Below, piece after piece: positions 1-11,787 of a stretch of DNA of 64,000 nt. How positions within the stretch are numbered: the stretch's first letter is position 1; the number at the start of each line of letters is the position of its first letter. Location of the stretch: assembly GCA_032164245.1 (NCBI GenBank), contig JAVMKO010000010.1:43608848-43672847 (forward strand). Direction: 5' to 3'. A program made the position numbers and the translations under genes. Source of the stretch: Sternotherus odoratus. Lineage: Eukaryota > Chordata > Testudines > Kinosternidae. Under the pieces are notes generated by a model. The model was given only the letters and a program-made list of their open reading frames with translations, was not told the DNA's origin and searched no databases.

Positions 1-399
1 ACATTTTCACATAGTAGAAGTACAACCACAAAACTACCCTGCAGGTCAAACATGCTTTCCCTCTTTGACTGGTGGATAAAGATTTCTACACTGGATAGTG
101 ACAGCCACTGGAGATATATTGGTCAGCTAATGTGCAGCAAACAGACAAAAGTTTGGGGATGTATGGGGATGGATTCTGAGCTGGATTTTAAACTCAGCGC
201 TGGTGAGAAGAGCAGAGTGGGAAGTAGAGTAGAGTAGCTGTAAGTCACCTGCCTGCTCCACAGTCCTGAGCCGGCAGCCCCTGGTGTGATTTAGAGCAGC
301 CTACAGGCTGTTCTTAACTAAGCTGGCTCCCAGGGGGTCTCAGCTGGAGTCAGGATATTCAAATCTGGTTCTTAAACACCGGGGCATTTCTAGGTAATG

Positions 400-1272
400 T
401 GTAACTATCCGGCTTTTCTGTAGCCATGTTGGAGGCCTGAACCAAAGCCGCCTTCTGCAGCCAGACTGAAGATGCAGCAGCCATCAGCTGCAGCCCTGGA
501 GTCACATACTCACATTCCATCTAAAATGTATTGAAAAGATTCACACCAGGTTGTGAGAGGGGGACTCGCCTCTCACTGTCACCAGCTAAAGCATAGTCAG
601 GACACTTTCCTATTGTTTGACCTGTGATCTCTGTCTGGTTTGAAAAAGTTTCTGTCTCCTGTATAATTAATTGTGCTAGGTGTAAATCAGTTGAGGTGGT
701 GGGGTAGGATTGGTTAGGTAATTTTGTTAGGATTGGTTAGTAAAATTATACTAAGATCATTGGTTAAAAGAAGCAAGACTCAAGAAGAAGCTGAGGAGCA
801 GAAGATCAGAAAAAATACCAGAAGCAAGGAGGAGAAGGGCTGGAAGAAGACCAAAGGAGATAAGGAACCCCTGAGGAAAAGAACTCACCTCCAAGACCCA
901 GCCTAAGATAAAAGCTGCCAGGACTTTTCTGACCCTGAGGTGCAGCAGCTAAGATCCAGAGACTGACCTTGCTTGTCATATACAGGGGAAGCCTGCTTGC
1001 CTGTCCCAGGATTGGTGAGCATGATACTGTGTGTTTAGCTTGTGTATTCTGTTTGTTTGGGAATTGTCAATAAATAGGATAAGGATATTACTGTGTGAGG
1101 CTCTTTCAGCGGCTAAAGGTCCTGCCAACCCGCAGGAAGATGTGCCCTGAGCCCTAGGAATTGGGGAAGGGTGGCTGTACAAATTAACAGGGTTTCACCT
1201 TGAGCCCTAGGAACTGGGTAAAGGTGTATGTCCCTATAGTGTGGAAGGGATAGAGAATTTGTGCGGGTAACA
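400..1272 (+). mobile_element. Candidate solo LTR of an endogenous retroelement
   Basis: The block begins TGTAAC and ends GGTAACA, giving TG...CA ends. It is flanked on both sides by the 4-bp direct repeat AATG (396-399 and 1273-1276). An AATAAA poly(A) signal lies near 1070, followed by about 200 bp that would be U5. No internal retroviral coding sequence is present, so it would be a solo LTR. A 4-bp duplication can occur by chance, so the boundaries are tentative; the retroelement-like middle part (about 550-1270) is the more secure portion. It ends only about 30 bp from the donor site of a DNAAF8 exon. Confidence 0.45.
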
Positions 1273-1301
1273 AATGGACATGTCAAAGTGTTACCACTCA
1301 C

Positions 1302-1457
1302 TTTATGCTTCCGGCTCTTGGTGCTGTTCTGTGCCTGAGATTCGTCTGCTGGAATCAGGCAAGCGTAGAGTGCCAGCCCATCTTCTCGCCAGACCTGCTG
1401 TAGACCCAGCACCTGAAACGGGGCTTTGGGCCCACCATTCACTTTCGAGGGAGGTAC
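1302..1457 (-). CDS. DNAAF8: DNAAF8 coding exon 11 (C-terminal extension; last exon in window)
   Basis: This 156-nt minus-strand exon encodes 52 residues with no stop. The acceptor is ...ATTTACAG before GTACCTCC, and the donor is CATAAA/GTGAGT. It opens and closes in phase 0, matching exon 10. The peptide starts VPPSKVNGGPKAPF and includes GLQQVWREDGLALYACLIP, which reads like a folded, conserved sequence. It lies beyond the end of human DNAAF8 as I remember it (about 520 residues, ending near the exon 8 equivalent), so joining it to this gene rests on strand, order and phase. It would be residues 662-713. The protein must continue or end left of the window. It could instead be a separate downstream gene on the same strand. 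Confidence 0.7.
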
Positions 1458-2311
1458 CTGTAAATTCATTTGAACAGATGCTTTCATTTTACACACAACT
1501 ACATGATGGCCTTTTTGGAAAGGGAGTGACAATGGCCCTTCATCTCACTCAGCTGCTTTTGAGTGGAAACAGCTTGTACCTAACTTGACTAATGGAATAG
1601 CTAAGGTTTAGCCAGCAGTAACTTTATAATAGGAATAGTAGGTGGTGGTAAACTCATGGGATTTATCTTCCCAGGAAGGATCCCCATAACCTGCAAGCTC
1701 CGCACTCAGTCAGCTATGCAAGAGCAAGAGAGACGTGCTGCTTGTATTAGCTCCTTAGCCTAGCAAGAAATGAGAACGGAGAGTCCTTGTCAACACTGTG
1801 CTGCAGGCTCTTAGCCCACAGCAGCACTGTACGCTGCCTTTATTAATGATAATGAGATCAATACAATCTCTGCTTAAAATCAATGCTAAGTGATTATGCC
1901 ATTATAAGGAGCTAGCACAAGGTTCTTTAATAAGCCTTCATATTCCCCAGAAACAATCAGTAATAGCCACACAGCATCAGTCACTTTCTTGTTTAGTCTT
2001 AGACCAAGGCTGTTTTTAAAAAAAATAGATTATATTTTTTGTTGCAGAGGGAAATATTCTATTTTTTAACATACAGATTTAATCTGAAATGAGAAGGATA
2101 TAAAGCCAGCCTGACAATGAACACCAGGTATCAAGAATATCAGTTTATTTCCAGAGACAGAGCTCTGGACTCATAAACCCCTTATTGGCCAAGACAAGAA
2201 CTGTAAGGCTCATAAAATTCTGCCGAAGTATGATGAATTTTAGCACACGGATTGCAGTGGGAGAACTTGCTATTCAAAGTGGGAAGGAGACAAAAGGGAG
2301 CCCTGACAGGG

Positions 2312-3056
2312 ACATAAGAACAGCCATACTGGGTGAGACCAATGGTCCATCCAGCTCAGTGTCCTGTCTTCTGACAATAGTCAATGTCAAGTGCATCAGA
2401 GGAAACGAACAGAACAGGGTCAATTATCAAGAGAGCTATCCCCTTTCATCCAGCCCCAGCTTCTCACAGCCAGAGGTTTAAAAAAACCCAGAACATGGGG
2501 TTCCATCCCTGACTGTCTTGGCTAATAGCCACTGATGGACCTGTCCTCCTTGAATTTATCTAATTCTTTTTTTAACCCAATTATGCTTTTGGCCTTCACA
2601 ACATCACTTGGCAATGAGTTCCACAGGTTGACTGTGCATTGCATGAAGAAAACTTCCTTTTGTTTGTTTTAAACCTTCTGTCTATTTATTTCATTGGGTG
2701 ACCCCTGCTTCTTGTGTTATGTGAAGGAAGGAAATAACACTTCCTTATTCACTTTCTCCACAGCAGTCATGATTTTATAGACCCTCCATCATATCCCCCC
2801 TCTTTTCCAAGATGAACAGTCCCAGTCTTTTTAATCTCTCCTCATATGGAAGTTGCTCTATACCCTTTATCATTTTTGTTGCTCTTCTTTGTACCATTTC
2901 CAATTCTCATGTATCTTTTTTGAGATGGGGCAACCAGAACTGGATGCAGTATTCAAAGTGCAGGAGTACCATGGATTTATATAATGGCATTATGATATTT
3001 ACTGTCTTATTGTCTATCCCCTTCCTAATGGCTCCTAACATTCTGGAAAATTGAAA
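2312..3056 (-). mobile_element. CR1 LINE fragment, 5'-truncated
   Basis: Read on the minus strand, this is the 3' part of a CR1-family LINE. It starts in the degraded end of the reverse transcriptase ORF and finishes with the family's characteristic 3' end, the phrase around 'gctggatggaccattggtctcacccagtatggc' seen here with substitutions at 2312-2360. The same family recurs at about 41,500-42,360. Many stops and indels mark it as old and inactive. Confidence 0.75.
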
Positions 3057-3460
3057 ACACTAGGAAAGAGAGATTGCAGCAACAGAAGGAAGCGACAGTA
3101 GGAAACCTGAGAGCTTGGGTGTGGGGGAGAGAAGGGAGACACAATGAAAAAAAGAACAGTCACAGAAGGGAGTGGCAACCTGGCCAAGATCAGATTTCCT
3201 GGCTTAGATCATGTACCATATGAGATGAAAAAACAAGCAACTTTTGAATGATGAGGCTCTAATTCCATCCCAGGGCTCTGGTGACTACACAAGCCGCTTA
3301 CTTGATGTTACCATGGTTTATGCAATTGCTGGGATCTGTAGATGGATTTAGAGACCCTGGTGATTATTCCATATGTAATATGAAGCTATTCCAAGTGAGA
3401 GAAATCCTTTAAAAATACACTCTCAATACAGGGCTAGGACACATTTCCAACCCCCTATGT

Positions 3461-3869
3461 CAGGGTTTCTCAAACTGGCGGTCGCGACCCCCCGGGGGGT
3501 CGCCGAGCGCTCCCAGGGGGGTCGCGAGCTCCTGCTGCCACAACTCGTGGCGACTGGGGCTGGGGCGCAGCCGGTAGCCCGCCCACAGTGGGCGGGCTGC
3601 CTGCTGCGCCCTGGCCCCCAGTCCTCGCCACGGGTGGGCTCCCGGCTGTGCGCCGGCCCCCAGTCCCCGCAGCGGGCGGGCTGGGGGCCGACGCGCAGCT
3701 GGCAGCCCCCCCGCGGCGGGTCCGGGGGTCCGGGGTGTCCGCGCGTTTTTGGGTTTTTTTGGTGGGTTTTTTTTTTTTTTGTAATTCGGCGGCTTTTCGG
3801 CGGAGGGGTCGCGCCGTGCTGCCGGATCACAAAAAGGGGTCGCGGTCTCAACTAGTTTGAGAACTGCTG
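3461..3869. mobile_element. Non-autonomous hAT DNA transposon, 8-bp TSD
   Basis: The ends are imperfect inverted repeats: CAGGGTTTCTCAAACT on the left and AGTTTGAGAACTGCTG on the right. They are flanked by a perfect 8-bp duplication CCCTATGT (3453-3460 and 3870-3877), the signature of hAT insertion. The interior is very GC-rich and has no transposase. The long ORFs that cross it on both strands are by-products of base composition. Confidence 0.9.
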
Positions 3870-4255
3870 CCCTATGTGGAGCAGTTGGATCACTGGGAAT
3901 AGCACTGCCACTGCCTCCACCAAGGGAATTTTTGTAGCAGTCGGCTACTGGGGATTTTTTAACTGTGGAGGGCCAACATTTCAGTGTTCCTCTGATTTTC
4001 ATTTCAGTTACACGATCTTTGCAAACTCAGGGACTGATCCAGCTCCCACTGAACTCAATGGGAGTCTCCCTAATCACTTCAAGTTGAGCTAGATTGGGGC
4101 ATGATTTTACCTTGTTTGGGTCAGCCATTGTCTGTGGTGTTAGAGGAAGGAGAAGTGTTAAGGGAATAATACATTTTTGCCCCCACCTTGATATTTTTCT
4201 GGTGGACAAAATGTGGGGAGCCTGATTCTGTAGCATTTCACACTGTGTAACTCAC

Positions 4256-4431
4256 CAGGGAGAGAAGCCAGGTAACAAGAGCCTGGTAGATGCTGGCTGC
4301 TGTCAAGACAGTATCTGGGAAGCGTTCACTGTGCTGACCACATGTGGCTACCTGTCCACAACTGGCGAGCCAAATCGTCATGAGAAGCATCTCCCCGCTA
4401 ACGCTGTCTGCACTAGGCAATGTGTTAATAG
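4256..4431 (-). CDS. DNAAF8: DNAAF8 coding exon 10 (C-terminal extension)
   Basis: This 176-nt minus-strand exon has a strong polypyrimidine acceptor (TTCTTATTTGCCAG) and a consensus donor (CTG/GTGAGT). It begins with two bases of a split codon and ends in phase 0, so it joins exon 11 in frame. The peptide contains INTLPSADSVSGEMLLM, then IWLASCGQV, and closes with IYQALVTWLLSL, a hydrophobic amphipathic-looking tail that reads straight into VPPSK of exon 11. It would be residues 603-661. No domain is recognised. The attachment to DNAAF8 is inferred from strand, order and frame. Confidence 0.72.
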
Positions 4432-5372
4432 CTGGCAAATAAGAAGCTTCCTGTTGAAGGAGAGTGGGAACATTAAACGAATTTGTATTATGAGGCCCAA
4501 ACAGAAAACTATATTGATTTAGATCAGTACAACTGGCTGAACACTACCATCACAGGTGGCGGTAATAAATCTATAGAGACATGCATGTTTACAGCTTCGC
4601 TTTTACATTTTATCCAAGAGACAGCACTTCTAGCAACCTAACGCCTCCTAGCTCCATGCTGAGGCATTGATTCTGTACTGAATCAGAGTCCCCAGCGCCA
4701 CTTCCTGTAGCATGCTGGGCTTTCCTTAGAGTTCTCTCATCCATGTCTGGAATAGGCCTAACACCGCTTAGCCTGTGGAAGCTAATGAGATCACAGCCAG
4801 AGGTAGTATGACTGGAGTCATTCAGTATTCATCATCAACCTTAAGTGTTAATTACTTATCAGGGAAATGCCCTTGAATCAAGCCTGATAAGAGTGATCTG
4901 CTCTGCCTAAAAAATCTTGCTGATCTATCATGTACATTTAAAAAACTCTCATCTCATTGCCTTGATTATAACTGAACATTGGTATTTTGTCAATTAGGGG
5001 AAGAATCCTTCTTCTGCCCTTTTTTTTCAAATGCAATTCTCACACTTTTGCATTGGCCATTACCAGTTTTCCGGTAACATGCATTCGGTATGCTCTGAAA
5101 CACTGCAGCACTTAATTCCTTGCAACCTAACTAAAACACACAGGTACATTTTAATCTGTCCACACTGCAGTGTGTGGTAAACTCTACAGTGCAAACTGAG
5201 AACACAATCACACCGGCACTTTGCATTTATATCCCCAGCTCTCTGGGCTTTGTGTCAGAGCTGGTTATCAATCCCATTGGGGTGAAGACTAGTGGATAAA
5301 AGTTTGGTGGCCAAGATGAACAGGGTGTTTCCAAGAAAGTGGCTCTAATTGGTAAATGATGCTGTTTGTAAT

Positions 5373-5400
5373 TGCTTCTCGGCCTCTTGGCTAAGAAAGC
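5373..5400 (+). pseudogene. Short U2 snRNA-like 5' fragment
   Basis: The stretch TTCTCGGCCTCTTGGCTAAG and its edges match the first about 26 nt of vertebrate U2 snRNA with two or three substitutions, including the region just upstream of the branch-point recognition loop. Similarity fades after 'aaga', so it is at most a truncated U2 retro-copy. There is no U2 promoter context. A chance match is unlikely but the fragment is short. Confidence 0.4.
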
Positions 5401-5645
5401 ATTATCTAAAAAGTTCTTGGAAAGGCGAGTTGGCCTTTTTGTAAATTTCCTTTCAACACGTCCATATACTGGATTGGCCAAACAGCTCTTGTTGCTCTAA
5501 TACTGGCAGGTCCTGTTGAGATTTTTAGATGGCTGGATGTTATTTTTAGGAAGGAAGGTAGGGGAAGGAAGAATGGTTCACTGGTAAACAGATCTGAGAC
5601 CTTTCACACCTAAGTAGATGGCTGGACTCTATTCTGGATTGGTAA

Positions 5646-6134
5646 TGTTGCAAAAACTGCTTTTACCTTTGGAGCTTTAATCCCAATATACTTACAAAGA
5701 ACAGGCATCACTCAGTAGGTTTCTGGAAAACAAGATTTATTGCAAGCAATAGGAGTCAGAGGGGTTATTACCCAAACAGCTGGCTCAACTCCATGCCAGG
5801 CTGAGACCTCTCTTATACTCAGGTGTGAATAAGGGAGGGGGGCTTTCAATACACTTACACAGGTGATAACACTTAATGACGATCACATCCATTGTTCAGT
5901 ATTAATCTATGCCATTTACATGTCTGGTAAACAGGAGGCCAGGACCCTTAGGGGTACTCAGACACTATGACGCCTTGCCCAGCTGTGGCAGGGTAAACAT
6001 GAGTTTAAGATGCATGCCAGGCTAGAGGTTGAGAGTTCATATACAGGGAGTGAAAGTACAGTTTGAGACAGTTTTTAAAATCATACTACACAACATTCAT
6101 AATACAGTTGTTTCTAAATTGTGTTATTCCAACA
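5646..6134 (-). mobile_element. Solo LTR, minus orientation
   Basis: This 489-bp block has TGTTG...CAACA ends and is flanked by GTAA on both sides (5642-5645 and 6135-6138). Read on the minus strand it carries AATAAA within GCAATAAATC, near 5735, a suitable poly(A) signal for an LTR. No gag, pol or env sequence adjoins it. The element family is not identified. Confidence 0.6.
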
Positions 6135-6705
6135 GTAACAAATGAAAGTTGATACCAACTAATGGCTGTTAGGTAAATCCAGTGTATCCAGGGGTATAAA
6201 ACCATTATCACAGCTGGTACTCTCAGCATAGAGCGAACTCACCTCTTGGTCCTTCTGAGGGTCTCTCCCAGTTAAGAGTGAGGCCCATTAGAGGAGGACC
6301 TTGTATAGCTGTATCTTTTATGTGGCTAAATGGAAGCTTTTAGACGCCAGGGCTCCCAATCCAGCATTAAATTCACACTAATGTTGTGTAAATATGAGGC
6401 TAAATGTCAGATTCTGTTGTTATATAGTCTTCACAGTGTTAAACAGAGTTCATAGCACTGAGGATTAAATTAGGGTGTACTCCGCACTGGAGAGGAGGAA
6501 GAAGAGGAAGGTGGCTTCCTGATTAAAGAAATAAAGATGTATCCTTTATTTGTAGGGGTTGTGGAAGGAAGAGGTCTTATTCCATACTGGCTGAAGGATT
6601 TATAAAACAGTTGCTTGCAGCCAAGTCTAAATTTATCTTTCTATGTCATCCTCCCCACAGCCTGGATCATGAGGATTTAACAGGCAATCCCTGATGAGTG
6701 GCAAA

Positions 6706-7410
6706 TTACCGACTGCAGAAATCGTCTGCCAAATGATGCATCAGCGGTACATTTGTAAATGTGAACTGATTTCTAGGTACTTTAGCAGCCTTGGCTAATT
6801 CCTCTAATGAAGTCTCTATTCTCTCCATGTTGAAATGGCTCCAGCCTTGCATGACCCCTTGCAGTATGCAGTATTCATGCGCAGAAAAAGGCAAGTGTGC
6901 AGAAGGCATTGCCATGTGTCTGTTTTCATAAGCCTGGAAACTGGACAGAGCTGTGCTTTAACCAACGAGGAAATGCAGTGGTTCCCCTTAGCAATCATGT
7001 CTATCTCTCCAGTGAAATGCAGCTAAAATTCTTTCATGGCTTCCTGAATTCTAGTGGTGGATGAAGACATATCGGAAATGTCAAGTGTTTGTTCTTTCCC
7101 ATTCTTTGGGGAAAGGAAAAAATGATGGCAATACCATCTGTTAGTCAATTTCAAACTCGACATTAAATTGCGGAATACATCCTGCAATCAGCCAGAGAAC
7201 GGCTTTATCGCTGCAGAATGGATGCAATGGATAAGAATGAGAAATTGTCTGAATTTCCTGTATTAAACTGGCAGAACATACTGTAATTAGGATGGCAACA
7301 TTTAATAACGAACAGAATAGCATGATTGACATTAATGGTCTGAATGGTCTTTCTTTTAATGCACTAGACTCATATTCGATAACAGGAGTGGTTTTCTGAA
7401 TATTAACCAT
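6706..7410 (-). pseudogene. Unidentified degenerate coding-like segment
   Basis: On the minus strand an 89-codon ORF (7410-7141) begins MVNIQKTTPVIEYESS with a good Kozak context (CAGCATGG). It has one hydrophobic stretch (about residues 29-51, SIMLFCSLLNVAILITVCSA). Downstream on the same strand, in other frames, are more protein-like pieces including MERIETSLEELAKAAK (within 6915-6706). Together they look like a broken intronless coding copy of about 0.7 kb, but I recognise no family. It could be a processed pseudogene, a retroelement gene remnant or simply chance ORFs. Confidence 0.25.
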
Positions 7411-7865
7411 GCTGAGGTTACTGAGCTGAGAAATATGACCATGTCAGGATGGTACGGAGATTTTCTGGCCTGAACCGTGCTTTAGATTGTTGAAATGGAT
7501 GAAGTATAAACCTCCAAAGTAGATAACTCTAAAGCATTGCCAAAATAAGCTGCAGGAATTCAAGGATCTGAGAAACAGAAGCTTTATTTGCTGCTATCAG
7601 CCCTTTTACACAGCTCTCCAATTTGGTCCACGGATTGCATATTATGTTAGGTTGTTTAAATTGAAAGTAGACATTTCCTTGCTAGGAATAGCTTTTTTCT
7701 CTCTACTATTATTCTCAGGCACTAGCTTGAAAGAGATCATCTCTCCTGATTGGGAAGTATGATAAGATTTGGAATCAGCCAGTCTTCCCCCTGTGGGAGC
7801 CGGAGAGGGCTAACACCTGCCTGTGTCTATGCAGGTGCATTGAGAACTCCAGATGCACAAGGGCT

Positions 7866-8086
7866 TTACTCTGGGAGAGGTGATACAGTGATCTGAGCAG
7901 AGGACTGGGGACTAGGTACTTGGGTCCTAATCCTGGTTCTAAGACTGATTCCTTCTATACACCACTTAAACTCTCTCCCTCCATCTCTCTAGCTTTAAAA
8001 TGGGGATAACGCTCCTGACTTAGTTACTTAGTTACTTGACAGGAGGATTAAATAGCTAATGTTTGTAAAGCACTCTGAAGATGGAC
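7866..8086 (+). repeat. MIR-type SINE relic
   Basis: This shows the order typical of MIR in forward orientation: a tRNA-like head, then the core ending in 'ttaaaatggggataa' and a tail with 'aggattaaat...taaagcactctg'. It is strongly diverged. Confidence 0.6.
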
Positions 8087-8261
8087 AGCACAATATTAAG
8101 GAAAAACACTGCCATTTCATCTCTTTCCCTCCTTTATACATTCCAGAAACAGCATTATTTCAAATCTACTATTGCATGGCAAGCCCAAATAACACCTGGC
8201 TCCCTTATAGAGCTATGCATCTGGAGTTCTCAACGCACTATTCAAACAAGGTCCGTAGCAT

Positions 8262-8420
8262 CATCATTCCTAGTTTACAGATGGGGAAACTGAGGCACAG
8301 GCTGGGGAAATGACATGCCTAAGTTCACCCAGCAGGCCAGTGGCACAGCTGGGAATAAAATCCTTGTCTCCTGAGACCCAGTCGAGTGCCCTATTCACTA
8401 GGCCCCACTGCCTCCTGAAG
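8262..8420 (-). repeat. MIR-type SINE relic
   Basis: The text 'gttt acagatggggaaactgaggcac' followed by a 'taagttcacccagc...agtggcacagctgggaa' block is the reverse complement of the MIR core. It is old and truncated. Confidence 0.75.
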
Positions 8421-8562
8421 CATATACTGTTCTTAAATACTTCTCTTCTTCCATTTCTAACATGGCATCAGATCAACACTATACGCGACTTGAACTACAC
8501 CCTCCACCCTGGGTATATTCTGATATTTGTAGCTTTCACAATCACATTTTCCTGTTTAAAAT

Positions 8563-8600
<38 letters not shown>
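8563..8600. repeat. (TAGA)n tetranucleotide microsatellite
   Basis: About nine uninterrupted TAGA units. This is probably length-polymorphic. Confidence 0.97.
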
Positions 8601-8644
8601 CCTTCCCTTGTTGCTCTGTGAGAGACTCACACAAACAAAGGATG

Positions 8645-8740
8645 AGAGTGGCTAACTAGACTGTAAGCGCTTCAGGGCAGGGGACATGACTTATCTCTGC
8701 ACCTGATCCCCAGAGGTGTTGAGTACCTATAATCGCCAGT
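8645..8740 (+). repeat. SINE tail relic
   Basis: The phrase 'actgtaagcgcttcagggcaggggacatgac' matches the conserved tail block that is also present at 45,010-45,140. It is a fragment of an ancient SINE or LINE 3' end. Confidence 0.5.
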
Positions 8741-11334
8741 GACTTCTGAGGGAGTTGCAGGTGCTCTCCGTACAGTCTTACACAGCTACATACTTTTTTA
8801 ATAATCATAATTGCAGGATTTTCCACTTTGAAACTTCAACTAGAGCGTTTGAAATTCCTACAAACAGTGCTGCTGTTGCATATAGGGCTTCTCTAGTTGA
8901 CATGATGATTTGTATTATAGTAGCACCTAGCGGTCCCAATCAACATCACCACTGTACAAAAACCATAGCCCATACTGCTTCCCAGTATCAAAAAAGAAGT
9001 CACTGGCAAAAGAACTTGGCTCTTTGGACTCCTAGTTCTGTGCTCTAATCACTAGTTCCTACTGATTCCCTAATAGTAGTAGGGTTACTAAGCTCAGGCA
9101 CAAAAACACAGGGGCAGGTTCGGCCTCCCTTTGTCAGCAAGTAGTTCCACAGCTCCCAGTTCTGAGCAAAGAATCAGGAGATCTGAATTCAGTTCTGATC
9201 TCAGTGAAGCAAGAGGTCCTTCTCGGTGGAAGTAAAGGTGATAGATTCTGGCCCATCGGTAACACAGACTTCTGCCAGCTTGTCAAAGAGCAACTGCCTT
9301 ATGCAGACATAATTTCCTCCTCATCTGCCCTCTTGTAGATGGGATATAGGGGTTAGCTAATTAACATTTTGCTTTATTACCTGCTCTTCAGATCTATCTT
9401 GACAATTCTGCTAATGTGAATGGAAAAGTATTTAGGGACCTCTACTGGCAGCAAGCACTGTGTATACAATTCTGGAAACTATACTCATTTCGCTTATATT
9501 AACCTTTCCCTTAAGCAAAAGCAGCAAATGTTTCCATCTGTCAAGATCCGTCATAAGTATATTCAATAATGGACCAAAGCTCATTTTAATCATTCCCAAG
9601 ATGGGCCAAGGAATATAAAGCACTAAATATTTCATCTCTTTCTAGGGCCATTTCGAATTCCAATTAGAGAAAATGGGACTGAAAACAACCACAGTCCTGG
9701 AAAGACATCAGGTTTCACCCACTTTATGTCATAGCTGGAAAATGGTATAGACAAAGCTAGGGGTTCCTGCAAAGGCATTCAACTGGGCAAGGATCGAGAT
9801 TCAGAGGGCAACCTTCCTCTCCAAACCTTCCAACCGCTATTCTACCATGGCACAAGGGTGTGGGCTGAGTCCCATAGTCTGAGGGCTAATGGAGGATGTG
9901 TCTGGAATTGGTGGGAAGCGTTATCGCCACATAGATCTGGATCAGCACAAAGCAGCTTGTACTCCAAACCAAGCGGCACAAACTAATTTGCATAGACATC
10001 TACAACCCAGTTCAGGAGTTGGTGTCAGCATGTATTCGCCCAACGATGCATTGAAACCTGTGCCAGTGAACACTACATCCTCTTGCTAAGCTTATCACTT
10101 GGTGTCTCATTTGACTTTACTCTCTTTTCCCTTTCTCGCCTTCCATCTGCCACATTCTCTTTGCCCTCATCTCTGCCTTCTCTCCCCTTCCTACTAGGCT
10201 TCCTCTCTTCTTCTAGTCTCTCCTCATTGTTCTGCCTTCTGGCCTGCCTTCCCACCTCTGCCCTTCCATTTAACCCCCTTCCTTCCTTTCTCTATTTGTC
10301 CCCTTTCCCCATTCCCCTAGGGCCATGGGATGAAACATTGCATCTCTCCACAAGGGCCAGGCCAATCAGAGCCTAAGAACAAGAATAGTGTGATGGACAG
10401 AAACAAGGCTCTGCTCTCCCAGGCCTCCAGCAGGCAAATTTACTCTTTTCACAGGCCTCACTACCCAGCAGGGAACAGACCTCACTTCTCTCCGAGGATC
10501 ACTGGCTGGCACAGAGAGGATTTTCAAGTGAACGTTCCTGTAAGCGTTCTCTCCCCAGCACCTTTCCCCACTCAAAACAGCAGCCAGCTACCCTGCAGCC
10601 TTGAATGGATATAGTGATTCTGTTTTGCAGAGTATGTCTTTGAATGGGTTCAGGGTTGCAAGCCCCGAACAAAGACAACGTTCAACTCAAAGGTACAGAA
10701 GCAGGGATGGCAGTGAAAAAATTCTACTTGTGCCCCATTTGCCACGCCTCTGTCTGGTCATGCTCAGCTCCCATTCCCCCTCTCTCCTGATAGCTGCTGC
10801 CCTGTTTCTCCTCCCCTCCCCTGATAGCTCACTTTGAACCCTGAGGTATAACGAAGAGATGCAGGATGAAATTAATATAAGCAGGGTCTGAATGAATTCT
10901 TCCCCGACAGCTGGAAGGGGGAGAGACTTCAGGAGCAAACTGCATTTACATGAACACACTGCTCCCTGCCAAGATATCCAGCAGATAGAGCTGTGTTGCC
11001 CAAAGTGATCAACTCTGGCTGGTGTTGGGTTACAAATTACTTTAGTACTGAATACAGGGATAGTGAAATGTTGTCTTGTATGAATATAGGAGAGCAGAAC
11101 TGTGCTTAACCTGTCCCAAATGAGGGGGGTCAGTGTCAATGGAAAGGACCTTGTAAAGCCAGGGGCTCAAATGTCAGACCCCTGTGAAAGTAAGAGCTGT
11201 GGGGACAGGTGTCCCAGCCAGGAGGTATAGACTCTCCCTAAGGGTCCCTGGTCTGGTTTAAGTTCCTCCCCCTTGTTTAAAGATAGTGCTAAATAGGTTT
11301 CCTTAGGAGCCTTTTGTTATTTTAAGTACTCAGA

Positions 11335-11575
11335 CAGGGGAAGAATAGTGAAGTGAGTCAGGTTGCTTGCCTGGGTCTAGGGAGACCTAGATTCAGTTCC
11401 TGCTCCACTTCAGATTTCCTCTATGACCTCAGAAAAGTAATTTTGTCTCTGTGCCTCAGTTTCCCTTCTATGAAATGGGAATACAGAACTTCCTCACCTG
11501 GGTGTCATTAGGAGGAATTTGTTAAAGATTGTGTGATGCTCAAATACCATGGCAATGGGGATCATAAGTGTATAA
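11335..11575 (+). repeat. MIR-type SINE relic
   Basis: In forward orientation: 'tgcttgcctgggtc...agattcag', then 'tctgtgcctcagtttcccttctatgaaatggga' and the tail 'gttaaagattgtgtgatgctc'. This is the MIR core order. Confidence 0.75.
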
Positions 11576-11787
11576 CAGATTCCGCTTAATAGCAGTGATG
11601 GTATTGGCAACTTCTGCTTAATGGCAACATATTGCTGGGAACAAATTCCGTTCAATTCACAGCAGGATTAATGGGATTTGGATATTGGCAAAAGGCATGT
11701 CACTTATTAACAATTTTTTATTTTGGAACAAAGGCCCCAGTTGTAGGCAGGTCTGCAAGGCTGCAGCAAGAGAAGAAAGTGCTAGGA

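Larger units (their letters stand above)
1458..4255 (-). other. Intron between DNAAF8 exons 10 and 11
   Basis: This is non-coding on both strands as far as I can see. It contains a CR1 copy and a hAT element, listed separately. The remainder (1458-2310, 3060-3450 and 3880-4255) is A/T-rich unique-looking sequence with only short chance ORFs. Confidence 0.6.

Noticed and set aside
1298..1316. A 19-nt identity to the E. coli lac promoter region (CACTTTATGCTTCCGGCTC), suggesting vector contamination
   Set aside because: The flanks do not match lac or any vector, and on the minus strand the stretch is the end of a DNAAF8 exon (KSRKHK) plus its GTGAGT donor. It is coincidence.
3423..4002. ORFs of 132-180 codons on both strands
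   Set aside because: They fall in the GC-rich interior of a hAT element with clear ends and target duplication; no conserved protein features.
10073..10376. Overlapping ORFs in both strands near 10.1-10.4 kb
   Set aside because: A pyrimidine-rich tract produces Ser/Leu/Pro text on one strand and Arg/Glu/Lys text on the other; no motif.
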